This document shows positions 19,636-31,922 of a stretch of 64,000 nucleotides of DNA, in pieces. Within the stretch, counting starts at the first letter, position 1. The number at the start of each line of letters is the position of its first letter. The notes below the pieces were generated by a model that did not search any database, was not told the DNA's origin, and saw only the letters and a program-made list of their open reading frames with translations. A program made the position numbers and the translations under genes. Origin of the DNA: Linnemannia elongata (Eukaryota > Mortierellomycota > Mortierellomycetes > Mortierellales > Mortierellaceae); NCBI GenBank assembly GCA_036320915.1, contig JAXBDG010000006.1, positions 2,604,001 to 2,668,000 of the forward strand. The letters run 5' to 3'.

Positions 19636-21411
19636 TTACTTAATCTTGGCACCGACGACAGAGGGGACAGTGCAGTCGCCGTGCTCGGACTTGAGGACGT
19701 GGACGACGCCCTCATCGGACTTCCAGGCGGCGCGGCACTCGGCGGTGGTGTGGAGGCCGGGCTGGATGGTCTCCCAGATCTTCTTCTTGGGGTTCATAAC
19801 CTCCTCTGGCTTCTCCTCTGCAAAGCATTAGGAATTAAAAGAAACGATGAGGGAAAAAAAATAGTTAGAGGTGTGTTGCAATAGTGAAAACAATAATAAT
19901 TAGAAGCGCGATTACTTTTGATATTGAAGGCCCTGAGCCAAAACGTACCCTTCCAGTCGCCAAAGTAGCACTTGTCACCAGGCTTGGAGCCCTTTGGTGG
20001 GTCAACCAACTCGAGCTTTCCAGTATCATCCGTAGCAGCAAGAACCATGGCAAACGACTTGACACCGCGCATGGTAGCAGGCTTCAAGTTGCAAACACAG
20101 ACCAACCAACGGTTCTCCATCTCCTCAATAGGGATATGCTTGACCAACCCAGAAACAACCGTCCGGGGCTCGGCCTCGCCGATATCAACAGTCTCGACGT
20201 AGAGAGAATCGGCGTCGGGGTGCTTCTCAACCTTGAGGATTCTGCCAACGCGGAGGTCAATCTGCCAGGGCTGGGGGGTTGCGGGGCCCACGGGGGCGAC
20301 GGGGGCCTTGGGAGCCTTGACCTTCTTCTCCTTCTTCTGGGTGTTGAATGCGGGCTTGGCATCCCCCTCAGCAGCGGCGGCCGGGGCGGGGGCTGGGGTA
20401 GCAGCGGCCTCAGCGACGGGGGCAGCGGCAGCAGCAGCAGCCTCCTTCTTGGCCTTCTTCTCCTCAGCCTTAGCATCCTTCTTGTTCGCCTTCTTAGTCT
20501 TCTTCTCATCCTGTCCAACAGCGGGGGCGACAACCTTCTCCTTGGAAGCGGGCTTAAACTCTGGCAACTCCAAATCAATGGCAATAGGGGCCAAATGTCC
20601 CAAAGCACCAGCCTGCTCCTGGATGAGATCAAACCAACGGGTCAAGTTGGCGCGCTTCAACTGTCCATCCCTGGTCATGGTGCCAACCTGCTCATGGAGC
20701 TTGACGAAAGTCCAGAGGTCGGCGTTGGAGATGGTGTGGCCGACAATGTAGGTGCGGGTCTCGAGGTGGTCGTTCAAGGCCTGTTAGAAATCATTGCAAG
20801 TAAAAAGGGTACGAGTGGAGAGGTATGTGTTTTGAGGACGTTAGTGGGATTTCTTATTATTTGTGTGTGGTTTGCATGCAGGGTGAGTCAGAAGGACAAA
20901 TGGCTGGAGGCGTATTTTTGTAGCAAGGTTATATCTTGTTTGTACGCGTGTGATGTGGGGATTTAGATTTACCTTGGCGAGGGGGGTGATGTCCTTCTCG
21001 AAGCGCTCGATCCACTCCTCGACCTAAAAGAAAGAGGTGAAAAAAAACGGTACGCGCAAGAAACGGGATGCGTGAGAAAACAAAGTCCATGCTGAACAAC
21101 ATATTCAGTCAGGAGAAGGTACAAAGAATACAAGATCCTGCTTTCCATATCCAAGAAATACGAAAAACTGGCATCCAGATATCGCCTTTGCCCATTATCC
21201 AGTCATGACCCTTTGTCCTCGGAAAGGTCTCTAGTCCGTATCCTCCACGTCCTACGCGCCCCCAGACCCTCCAGACGGTTCGTTGTGAGTTTTGTGTGCT
21301 TTTTTGGTTTACCTCCTTGCGGTCGCTGTCGGTCTTTCCTTGAAGGATTTCGGCGCCTCCGAGAGGACCCTGGCAGGAGTTGATGAATGAGGTGACGGCA
21401 GAGTCGGACAT
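19636..21411 (-). CDS. ARC1: Arc1/AIMP1-like tRNA-binding aminoacyl-tRNA synthetase cofactor (EMAPII domain)
   Basis: Four exons on the minus strand: 21411-21313, 21023-20973, 20780-19949 and 19817-19636, giving 387 aa. Residues 1-120 resemble a GST-C-like helical domain (NDHLETRTYIVGHTISNADLW), the type used by Arc1 to bind MetRS and GluRS. Residues about 130-215 are a Lys/Ala/Pro-rich linker that would contact tRNA. From residue 222 comes the OB-fold tRNA-binding domain (WQIDLRVGRILKVEKHPDAD, then RTVVSGLVKHI, NLKPATMRGVKS) and the EMAPII-like end (NPKKKIWETIQPGL). Known: Arc1 delivers tRNA to its synthetases and keeps them in the cytoplasm. The C-terminal EMAPII half makes it closer to AIMP1 than to a bare OB-fold protein. 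A long opposite-strand open frame over exon 3 is a codon-bias shadow. Confidence 0.93.
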
Positions 21412-24400
21412 GGTTTTAGTTGTTGGTGTTCGAAAGGTTGAATGGATGAACGAATGCCATGTGCACTCCACCTTACGTTTTGTTCGTTTTCAAACAACGA
21501 ATGAAAATATAAGCCACCGTAGGCGACGCGATCGCATATCTTGCGCTGATGAAAAGGGTTAGTGACTTGCAAAGCTAAAAAATTATTTGGTGGCAAAATG
21601 CTGAGCAGTAGGAATGCTGGGCGATGGCGCAAAATCTAGGCACTCTCATTGAACGTCAAGGAACCTTGTAGGAGGGGGAAACAAAGGCGGAGGCTTACTT
21701 TCGCAAACAAGGGGAGAAAAAGGGTCAGGATGCAAAAAAAGAAGGGTGAACATGGAGCAAGTGAAGATGGTATAGGAAAATGTAGTGTGCTACTGGTCTG
21801 TAAACATGTGTGAACGTCGAAGTAAGTAATGAAGTGGCCGGTACTATGTGCGGGAGTATGCATGACCTCCCAATAAGCAACACTATTAGTTGTTATTGTC
21901 CACAACCTCAAGGCACAATCCAAAAGAAGGGTAAAATCTTTCATCTCCAAACAACGACTTAAGCAAATATGAGCTACAAGGAGTGAAGAGTGGCGAAACG
22001 GAAACTTATTCTGAGTAACGTAGTACCGGTGCGATGGTACCTATCTTTGTTTTCATCCTTCGGCTTGGGACCCCTCCCTGCTCATCCTGTCTTTTCCCTG
22101 CTTGCTTCTATTTATCCTTCTAATCAGACTATCAATTCAACAGCTTCATAACTATATTCTCTCCGCTTTGGCCTTCCGCCTTCGACAAACGCCCTTTTTT
22201 TTCTCTGCGAAGAAAAAAAAAAAAAAAAAAAAAAAAAAGGCCTGATTGTGTGCTTAGTTTATTACCCCAGGATCCGCCATTTTTGGCCATTGAACCCTGC
22301 TAGCTGGTCAGGGTTCCCAACTTTTTTTTTTTTATCGATTTTATCTTACAGTCGCCGCCGCCGTTTATCGAATGTATGTTCTAGCATGTTTAATTGAAAC
22401 CTATCCTCTGACATAATGCTGATACGCGATCATTGGAAATTATCAAGAAGCCTTTTTAGCAACCATTGGCTGTTGGCTCTTATTCATTTTGTGTAGCTAT
22501 CCAAAGACCTTCTGGAGGGGGGGAGCAAAATGCGACGTTGTTCTTTCTTGTTATGCATCGACGGGAGCAAGATCGCCTTTTTGTCCTACCTCCCCACATA
22601 CATGCCCATGGATACACAAACCCACATAGACGGACGCCTCCTCCGTTATTTGTTATTTGTACTGAAAATGATCAACTGTTAAAATCACAAAACAGCTGTA
22701 CAGCGGCATGAGGTGCTATGAAGAGTTCAACTCTTGGACGTTTGAGTGGACAATGGGCGTCAATCACTATATTGGGTTCATGAGAAAAATAGAAGCAAAT
22801 TGGGGCAAAAGGGCTATATCCTGCTAGTGGTACTTACTTTCGTTTTGAGCCGAGCAACCAATCGTCCTCCCAAAACAAGTCATTATATGTGCGTGCATGA
22901 AGGATTGGCCGTCGATTGCACTTCGTACAAAGCTGCAGGCTAACTGTGGACATTGCAGGTGTCCTACAAGTAACCCTCTTTGCATTTTATAGCCGTCGTT
23001 TTTGCTCAGACTTTTCAAGGAGGCAAAGACCTTCAGTCGTTCTTTTATTCAGGTTCTTTTCCCCAACAACAATAGAAGGAAGGGGAAAAGGAACATTGTT
23101 TTTAGCTTGTTCTGCATTGCTTCTATGTTTGGAGACAACCAACTGGATTTTCAAGCTCTCACTAACCTGACGACAACTATGCCAAAGCGGCCAACAGAAC
23201 TCACAACCACCTTCTCATCCCCCTAACTCGATCAGTTTCAACTCTTCTTATGCTTTTGCTTTCGGCACCGTGGCTTGTAATGCGCCACTGACAATCTGCC
23301 TTAAAAAAAAAACCTCTTTCTGGCATATGTGAAACGAACCCCATTATTTACTCAGATGGAAGCATGTTGACCAGAAACCATCCTGTACAATCGGTCCTAG
23401 TCAGTCAACACTTTTCTCTGGTTTTTGTTATCCTCATCTACAACATCAGTCCACTCCTATAGTGACATTTCCGCCGCTTTGTTGTGGTCTTCGTGTTGTT
23501 GTTTATGTTTGTTTGACTGATGGCCGATTAGATGCTGCAGACCATGGGACTTGGCTGGCATTGAATTTTTTTCTCCAGAGGCCAACACGTCATCCAAACC
23601 CCGCCGGCCCTTTCGCATCGTCGTTGAAATAAAAAAAAATATCAATGAGTTGTATATCGGTCATAGCGCAAATATGTCAAAAGTCATTAACACATAATAA
23701 TATACATGTACACCGCAATCTGTACCTCCCTTTCCTTCCTTCGTTCTTTCCATCTCTCTTTTTTTTTTCTCCTCCTCTTCCCTCTCCTTTTCCCCTTCCC
23801 CAAACTGTTGAGATCGGACAAGACGGTGTTGGTGGGTATTTGCTGGCTGAGCTGTTTCGCTGATTTCTCTGTCCTTTTCATCTAGCTCTCTAAGAGTACC
23901 TTTGGGGGGTAAGTCAGTCAAACCAGTGAGCTGTCATTTCTGCTCTCAAAAAAAGTTGGCGCTCCCTTCTCCTCTCTCTCCCCTGCACTCACTCTCTGTT
24001 ACACTCTCATGCTCTCGGTTGGCTCGGCTGGGTACAAAAGACAGTGGGGTAAAAATACGTAACGAGGGATAAACCTGAAGGAGTTTTTTTTTGGGTGATG
24101 GATGAAAAGGTGAATGTCGGAGCAGAAAATAGAAGCTAGTTGTTGTTGTTTGTTTTGTGCCCGTTTGTTATCATTATGCTCATTGGACGTGTATATGCAG
24201 AGGAGTAACAGTAAAGAAATGAAAAAGGCGATCGATGGCCCAACGTGGGCAGGGAAGCTTTTTTTTTTTTTTTTTTGACGTTGTATTTCATTTCTACAGC
24301 AAAGCGCCCTCAGGTTTGAATGTAGAAGAAAAAGACAAAGACAGCTATGCTGTCCATGTGTGCACATTCCTTAAAAGTCGTGCAAAGAGAACATGTGTTT

Positions 24401-24596
24401 GTCACTTCGGGCGTTTGCTTCATCTCTTTGGTCAAAGCTCCAACCCAAAATAAACGAAAAAAGGGGAGTATTCTGCAACAATGTAGTATATCATGGCCAG
24501 CGGAGAAAAGAAAAGGTGCAAGAGAGCCAAACACAAAAAGAAAAGAGTGATCGAACAAAGGCGCCTGAACTTGAACCTGAACCTGAACCTGAACGC

Positions 24597-24634
<38 letters not shown>

Positions 24635-24982
24635 AAGGGTGTGTGTAACACACATATTTGGTTTTGCTCCATTAGGAGGCATGTGTCGAGAATGTAGCGT
24701 AAGATCAAGACGCACAGCGATGAAAAGGGGATGGTTGATGGAGAACAGCACTTTGCTTTACACTAATGGGGAACCCAGGACGCAACAGCGAGGGACATGT
24801 CGAAGGAAAGAAAGGTGATTTTTTTTCCGAATTAGGGTTGTTTGTGGAGAGGCGCACATCAACTCAAAAGAATGAGTAACAATGGATTGAAAAAGGGGAG
24901 AAGGAAGCATTACAATCGATAGAAAGTGTAGGGACCAAACAAATTCGAATATTCAGAGACCAGCCTTGTAAAAGGAACCGCC
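21412..24982. other. Gene-poor intergenic stretch, first part
   Basis: No gene is supported. It contains homopolymer runs (A 22213-22238), a hexamer repeat and T/A run (24565-24636), and scattered short open frames without recognisable character. A frame on the minus strand (21950-21636, beginning MEMKDFTLLLDCALRLWTI) is the only one that is not strongly biased in composition, and I cannot support it as a gene. Confidence 0.5.
24565..24636. repeat. Hexamer repeat (CTGAAC)5 plus T30/A9 run
   Basis: Five CTGAAC/TTGAAC units (24565-24594) are followed by 30 T (24598-24627) and nine A. The A/T run forms a small T-A palindrome. Confidence 0.8.
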
Positions 24983-25586
24983 TTGTTCAATAACATCACT
25001 GTTTATGAAGAGGGCCAGTGGGAGGGAGGGTGGATATATCTCGCATCTATCGTGATCATCTTCACCATCATCATCATCTTTGTCAGTTGTTGCCTTCTCC
25101 CTTACCGCACTACCCTCTTTCCTTCTTTCTTCTTTCTTTCTTTCTTTCTTTCCTTACTTCCTTCCTCCCTTCCTTCCCCTTTCTCCCTCTCCCTCTCGCT
25201 TTCACCGCTCCTTTCCTATTTATCCTCCACTCGCTCTCTCACTCAGTCCTCCTTCCCCTCCCTTGGCCCCCCTTCCATTCGTAACCACTCGATCCATCCC
25301 ATTCATCCGATTCATCGCCTTTGTACGCTTGCATGCCTCTCGGCCCACACACACACATATGTTCCTCATCTTGCCACAGTTATCATCTCATTGCTTTCCT
25401 ATTTTTGCGCTCATACTCTGTCTTTGTTCATCACCCCTATCTCCTCCTTATTTGTTTATTTTACGCTCGTCTCTATCCTTGGCTCTTCGTACCCCCTGCT
25501 TCCTCTTCTAATCACAGTCCTGCTATATCGCAATCGCCCCAGTTTATGTCCTGCATCCATTCTCACATCTACTCCTATCTCTCTCT

Positions 25587-25660
<74 letters not shown>

Positions 25661-28600
25661 ACGCACACTTTCTCGCCATTTTACTCTCGCTCCTTCCCTC
25701 CCTTTGCCACCTTTCTTTGTCACCTATATCACACAGCCTTCATTCACACTAACTGATTGACAATCGACCTTTTCCTGCACGCCCATCTGTCCATCTTACA
25801 TGTAAACCACATCCTCCTTTTTTGATCTCTTTGGCAGACCGATCATCCTCTTTCAACCACTCCTTAATTCAATATCTCCCTCGATTCTTCCTTGCTCCCT
25901 TCCTTCATCTAATTCCCCCCCTTTCCGCCCATTCGTCCAATCTCGCCACCTGCCCTCCTTTTTTTTCATTTTTGCGTCCTTACTCGGATGCTTCAAAAAA
26001 AGACACGATCTGAACCCCTGCAGGGACACATATCGGTTTCTTTCTTCGTGTTCGTAGTTGAACCCCAGTGCCATTTTTCCCACTTCTTGTACTCTCCACC
26101 ATGCATGCAGCATTGTCATATTCGACAATGTTCTTTCCATTCCCTCCCCCTTTAGACTTGTTGAGGATTCTCACTCCAAACAATCGCATCTCGATAAAGG
26201 AGACAATAGGCAATTGTCACCCTTCACCACACCACACCTCACTACAACAGCAACCGTGTAACCAAACAAGTACACTGATAACCAAGATACCCCACACCTC
26301 ACATACACATGGACACATGCTCCCAAACTCCCCATTCCTGTTGATGCCTTTTGTTTTAACAATCCGTCATAATCGCATCGACCCCTTGTGCTCTTCATAT
26401 TTCGTAGATCGCACCCTTGTTTCTCAAGACAAAGACGCTTTCTGTGCAACCGTAAGGTACGTACATGTCCATTGCATTGCATTGCTTAATGCAAGGATAA
26501 GAGAAGTGCTATACATATCCGTTTATGAAACACTCTACAATGCTCAGGATATATGAATTTAACACATGGACATCTTCATTCCGGAGACAATTGGCCGAGC
26601 CGCTGGGGTTGTAAAAAGCTGCTTCACTACCTCCTCTCTGCCCTTCCTTTCTTTTTCGTTGTATCCTATCTTGTGTACACATCTTCATTTGGTACGTATT
26701 CTATCCTCTTGTTACTTTCTCTCATTCCCTCTCTCCTTCTCCTCCTCGAAGGCATGAGATCTCCTTTTTTTCTCTTTTGCACCTAAGCGATCAAACAAAC
26801 AAACAAGAAAATGAGGCGGGGTGCGCTGCGCTAGTCTGGACAATTGGCTCGAGCCCTTTTTGGGCACAGTCTTGCGCATCATGGCCGAAATGACGATGAA
26901 CACCTTTGTTTCCCTTTCAAAAGCTCAAACGCTGGGCTCACTTGCAGCTCGCTACAACTCCTTTTTCTTGCCTTCTTTCTTCCCTCTTTTTTAATGCGGC
27001 CTTTATTTCCCCCCTTTTCCTTGGTCATGGACAGGCGCCCGTCGGCTGCTATGAAGGTGACCTTTTGCAATAGCAAAAAACTATGCCCACTGTCTCTGGA
27101 ACCAACAGGCTATTTCATTTTTTCCAGTTGTCTTCCTCAACCTCTCTCCCGCTCTCCTTCTTGTTCTTCCTTTTACTCCTCCCTCGTCGATGCCCCTCTT
27201 CCTTCCTTCGTACTTCCTCTTCGTTTTTGGTGTTATGAACAGCGCACATATTAGACAATGATACCTGACAGGCTCCATTTGTTCTCTGAGGATCATGAGG
27301 TGCTCGAATTCTCGAAATGCATGGATTGCTTTTCATCCACATACCATGAATCTTTTTGATCGACTCAGGTTCTCTTTAGAAGTGCTCTCATAAATGAAGG
27401 TTTTTGGGCTCGCTTCTCATTCAGCTGGCATCTGTGTTAAAGGAGTAGCATGGATGGCTTACAAGTCGTACAGGTCCGAGTGCCAAATCGACCCCTTTTT
27501 TCACTTTGTGTCATTACTTTATCTCTATGTCACACACGCTCTCCCTCTCTCCTTCCACCGTCTCCCTTCTTTCCTCCTCTTTCTCTCCTTCTCTCCTTCT
27601 CTTCTTCACTTTCTCTCTCTCCTCTCTTTTGGTCTCTCCTCCTTCTCACACAATCATTCAACCTCCTTCTCCTCAAACGCTCTCCTTTTTTCCTTTTGCT
27701 GAGGCACCCCCTTTTGACGTGACAGGGACTACCCATGGGTACTTCATTCGTCAGACAACTGAATACAAAAGGTTCAAACTTGATCGATTGTACTTTTTGG
27801 CGGGTAACTTGAAAACTATGAGGGAGACGACAAAGACAAACAAAAACAACAACAACTGAGACTTTGCCTTTTTCGCTTCAGGAAGCTCATTTGTCCCCGC
27901 GCCCATTATGTTCGTGCTCTCGGACGCCCTCATCGTCTTCCTTTATTCTGATGACCCTCCTCTGATGAGTGTTTCTTGTTGTGTTTGTGCTCTACCTCTT
28001 TTACATGCCGTGTCTCCATGGTTGCGAGTGCATGTTTGTTTTATGCTGCTCCAAGGGCTCTTTTGCAATCTTTCTTTCCTTTTGCCCTTTCTGCATCAAG
28101 AAAAAGTACAACGAGATGACCACGCTCATCCGTATTCTCCATAACAGATTTCGCATAGTGTTCTTTGGAGTCGACCGATGCAACACTTACATTGTCGTAT
28201 TTCCTAACGGATGCATGAGTTTTCTCAAAGACCTAAAGAGAGAAGGTGGTAACGAGAGGGAGAAGGAGTGAAAGAAAAGGCGACCCTCAGTCATGGACGG
28301 CATTTTGTTATTCGGTTTTGTGAGCAAACAATAGGCACTGTCAGAAGGGGCTCTAGTGTCCCTTGCTCTCGTTCACCGCTGTCTCTCTCTCCTCATTATT
28401 CTTGCCCACGCTATTAACTATTCATCTATCCATTCAGTTGTTCTCACACAGACCTTTCTCATGTCCTCGCTTTGTATTACAAACAAGACTGAATCGGGTG
28501 CTCCTCCAATGCATGAACCATACGTGATGTATTAACTCTGTGCCATCTGTCCCCTGTTCAACAAACATCTCTTTCTAATCTGTAGCCCTATTCCTAATCA

Positions 28601-30155
28601 CCAAAACTCGACGCCACCATTTTCCATATTTTCAACCTCAGCCCCCATTTAACGTCCAACGCGTCCAGTCACGACATCATAACTGATTAATCAGTTGACG
28701 CGTCCAGACACAGGAATCATTTTCTGGGCTTGCGCGTCATTCGGATCATAACAAAGGTAAAAAACTAGTGAATGGGAAAATATGGGATATATTAAGAGTG
28801 GCAGCAACGATACCAACACATCGAGAGAATGTCTTTGTCTAGAACAACGCCCATCTTTGGGATAAACTGCCCTCGTTCCTTCCCCTCCATCTTTTTTTGT
28901 CTCCTCCTTTTCTCGCCCCCCTGGTTGTTTAGCCATGCTTTCTTAACATGGTCGACAAACCCTGATTGCACAACAGCCCTTGCCTACATATGTGTGTACT
29001 TTTATCCCTTCACATGAACGAAAACTCGGTTAGTGGGATAACTTGCGAGTAAGAGGGTAGATCAGGACTCAGAAATCCCTCTGCTTATTCCAATTTGAAC
29101 CATTGGGGAGGTTTTCAGCCATGTTCTCGGATTTCAATGAATGGTCTTTGTTTGGTCTTCTTGAGCCGAGGGCGAAGTGAGAACTAAGACATCTTGGATA
29201 CTTTATGGAAGGAAAAAGAAGAGAGGGCTCAAAAGGCATTTTTTTTGTATCATGTTCGTTTGTTGCTGTCCCTGACAAGAAAGCGGAAAACATTTCTCTT
29301 GGCTCGTCCGCTGTGTGCATTTTGTTGATGTCCTCTACAAATTACAATAGAAAGATTTTTGCTCTCTCGATGGACGCCCTTTTTTTTCGTCTTCTGTCCC
29401 TTACTGTTACTGCTACTGTACAACTTCTGGTTATCGAGGATGAGCTATCCCTCGTCCTTGTTGCTTGTTTCGACTGCTCGGTTTCCTTTTAGTCGTTTCT
29501 TGTTTTCTTCATATACGGCGACAAAAGGGCACTCGTTCTTGTGCCTCATCCAGGCCTTCAAAACTCAGGGTCACTCGGGATAATCTTGTGCGCTCTTTCT
29601 GTTTCTTTCACTCCTTTTTTTCACTTTTACTCTTTCTGTCCGCTTTATTCTTTCTTTACTCTTTTCCTTGTTCCTCTTCTCGACTGTTACTCGCTGCCCG
29701 CTGTCTGGTAGTCCGTCACCAAACTGCCACTCACCACAGTTTAACACACAGACTGGCGGTCAAAGCCATCCTGAGCGCCCTCAACACGTTTTTTTTGTCT
29801 TCTTTCGTTCTTTTCTTCCGTCATCTCTTCTCTCATTTTACTTTATTTTGCATTCATTTTTTTTCAAAGCGTTTCTGTGTGCTCTCCTTTGTCAACCGAT
29901 CCACATGGGACATACCATGGCGATTACTTTTTTGTCCCATCTTTCGTAATTCCCGCTTTTACCTTACGCCCAATCACTCTGAACACTCACTAACGTTCAA
30001 CACCTTGCCTCAACCCCACTCTTCCATACCTCTTCTTTCCCTTTTCTCCTTTTTCCATTCCATCCACTCCATCACCTCTCTCTTTCCTCTCTCCCCTCCC
30101 TTCTTCACTGTCGTCTGCTTGCTCGATTGCTTGCAGCATTAGCACAGTACCATTC
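24983..30155. other. Pyrimidine-rich intergenic stretch and probable leader of the Q-rich gene
   Basis: The plus strand is strongly CT-rich, with many TTCC/TCTC repeats, so Pro/Ser/Phe/Leu-rich frames are open for long distances by composition alone. It holds a (CT)(CA) microsatellite (25579-25654). Just before the Q-rich ORF, TTGCTTGCAG at 30129-30138 looks like a 3' splice site, so a 5' untranslated intron is likely. Confidence 0.5.
25579..25654. repeat. Compound microsatellite (CT)n(CA)n
   Basis: A CT run of about 34 bases passes directly into a CA run of about 43 bases. CA repeats can form Z-DNA and are length-variable. Confidence 0.9.
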
Positions 30156-31922
30156 ATGTCATCCACCATACTTCCAACGACGACTCCTGTCACTTATACT
30201 AGTGCTTCAACCAACAACAACGACAAAGACTTCAGGAACAATAACGCCACCGCCAACATCGGCTCTATTGCAACGACTCTTTCTACCCCTAACACCACCG
30301 AGCCTTCAGTTGACACAACACATCCTACTTCCTCTCTTACTTCTGTTACCTCTCTCTCAGAACCCACCGCCTCTCCAGCAGGAACTCTTACTTCGACCTT
30401 AACTTTGACGACGACCACAACCACACCCTTGGTTCCTATCGACGCCTTTGCAGCTGCTGCCTCTGCCGCTACCTTGGACACACCCTTGTCAGCATCCTCG
30501 ACAACGTCGTCTTCGACGAACAGCACTACAACGACAGCAACGTCAGACACAAACGCCTCCTCGTCCTCGAGTGGTATTGATAGTTGGGACGAGATTGATA
30601 TCGACACCGACGTTCAACTCAAAACAGAGCCATTGTCACCTTTTGGCTTGCGATCCGCAGCATCCCCTCTTCTCCCTATGACGACTGCCTCCTCGCTGCC
30701 TTCGTCGTCTTTCCCATCATCTCTTGCACTTGAGGCTTCGGCTGGTCCCAATCCTCAATCTTCTTCGACGTTCTCCATCAATACTACTACTACTGCCACA
30801 TCATCCTCGACGCCTGCTGTTACCTTCTCACAAGCTCCTCCTCCAATCATGTCGATGACGCTTCCATTGACAGCACAGCCTCAGGGCTCATCTTCTCCGT
30901 TTCAGATGCAAATGCAGACCCCGCAGCAACAGCAACAGCAGGTACAACGATTGGCACAGGTGTCTCCTGCGTTCACTATGCAAGTGACTCAACAGCAGCA
31001 CCAACATCAACAACAACAACAACAGACGTCAAGAAGCCTGCTTCAAGATCACTTTCAGGCACACAGCAACACTTCTCCGACCAGTGGCAACAGCAGCGGG
31101 AGAAGTGGCGCTTTGAGCAACAATAACATCAACACCAACACTATCAACACATCCTCTTCACCTGGGCTCCCTCAACACCATCAGTTTGATCTGAGCCACT
31201 TGAGCGATTTGATGTCGTCCGGGATGTCAACCACTACAGCGACCTCGACGGGTGCAGTGATGGCTTCTACGGTCGTCTCTACGACGACTTCTGTTGGTGG
31301 GATGTCGAAGGTTTCAGTTGCGCCATCCCTTCAACACTTCAATCACTCCAGCCGTAAACCACCACCACCAATGTCTCACCTTACTTTATTCCAGCAACAG
31401 CAACAACAACGTCCCCCACCTTTGATGACAATGCATACGACCCAACTCCAACAGCAACAACAGCAACAGCCTTCATCTTCCCATTCAAACCATGACCCTT
31501 TCTCTTACGACCCCACCACCGGATCCTTTTACACGAATCCGCATGACCCACAGCAACAACAACAGCAACAGCAGCAGCAGCAAAGGAATGCATCTTTTCT
31601 GATGAGCCGCGCATTGTCATCGTCATCGTCTTCATCGACTTCTTCTGGGGTGAATTTCCATACGGACGTGCACCATCATCAACATCGCCACAATCAACAG
31701 CAGCAACAGCAGCAACAGCATCCTCAGCACCATCATCAACATTCACAGTATCACCAACACCACCACCAACATCAACAGCACCCATTGGCTGGGTTCCCGA
31801 TGATGGGCTCAATCGCGACGTCCACACCTTATCTGAATCACCACGCGACGACTGATTTTGGACATCTGGCCGACTCAGGTACCTTCGGAGGCAGTCTCGG
31901 CGGAGGTGTCACTGTTGAAAAG
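30156..31922 (+). CDS. Q/H/S/T-rich exon, probably the N-terminal part of the FAR1-type factor
   Basis: The open frame from ATG 30156 encodes 589 residues before a good donor (GAAAAG|GTACGT) at 31923. It begins Thr/Ser/Asn-rich, has an acidic patch (GIDSWDEIDIDTD), then several polyglutamine runs (about 31540-31590) and His-rich stretches (HHQHRHNQQ, HQHSQYHQHHHQH). CAA and CAG are interleaved. Past the donor the frame becomes Phe-rich intronic sequence, so the open frame to 32132 is not the true end. No DNA-binding domain is in this exon. The exon ends in phase 0, which matches the exon at 37714. That would make one 1247-residue protein, but needs a 5.8 kb intron. The composition is typical of a transcription activation region. 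Alternatively it is a separate gene with an unseen 3' exon. Confidence 0.6.

Noticed and set aside
19884..20966. 360-codon plus-strand frame over the Arc1-like gene
   Set aside because: It is antisense to a clear conserved exon and crosses its introns; Gly/Leu/Ser richness mirrors the Lys/Ala/Pro codons.
24565..24594. Telomere-like hexamer repeat
   Set aside because: CTGAAC is not the fungal TTAGGG unit, only five copies exist, and the site is internal between genes.
24983..25756. Long Ser/Leu/Phe/His-rich open frame over the CT/CA repeats (257 codons)
   Set aside because: Its length comes from CT- and CA-repeat composition; several frames are open together and there is no conserved motif.
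26815..26890. tRNA-like A-box/B-box resemblance (GCGCTAGTCTGG ... GGCTCGAGCCC)
   Set aside because: The boxes are too close together and no acceptor or anticodon stems form.
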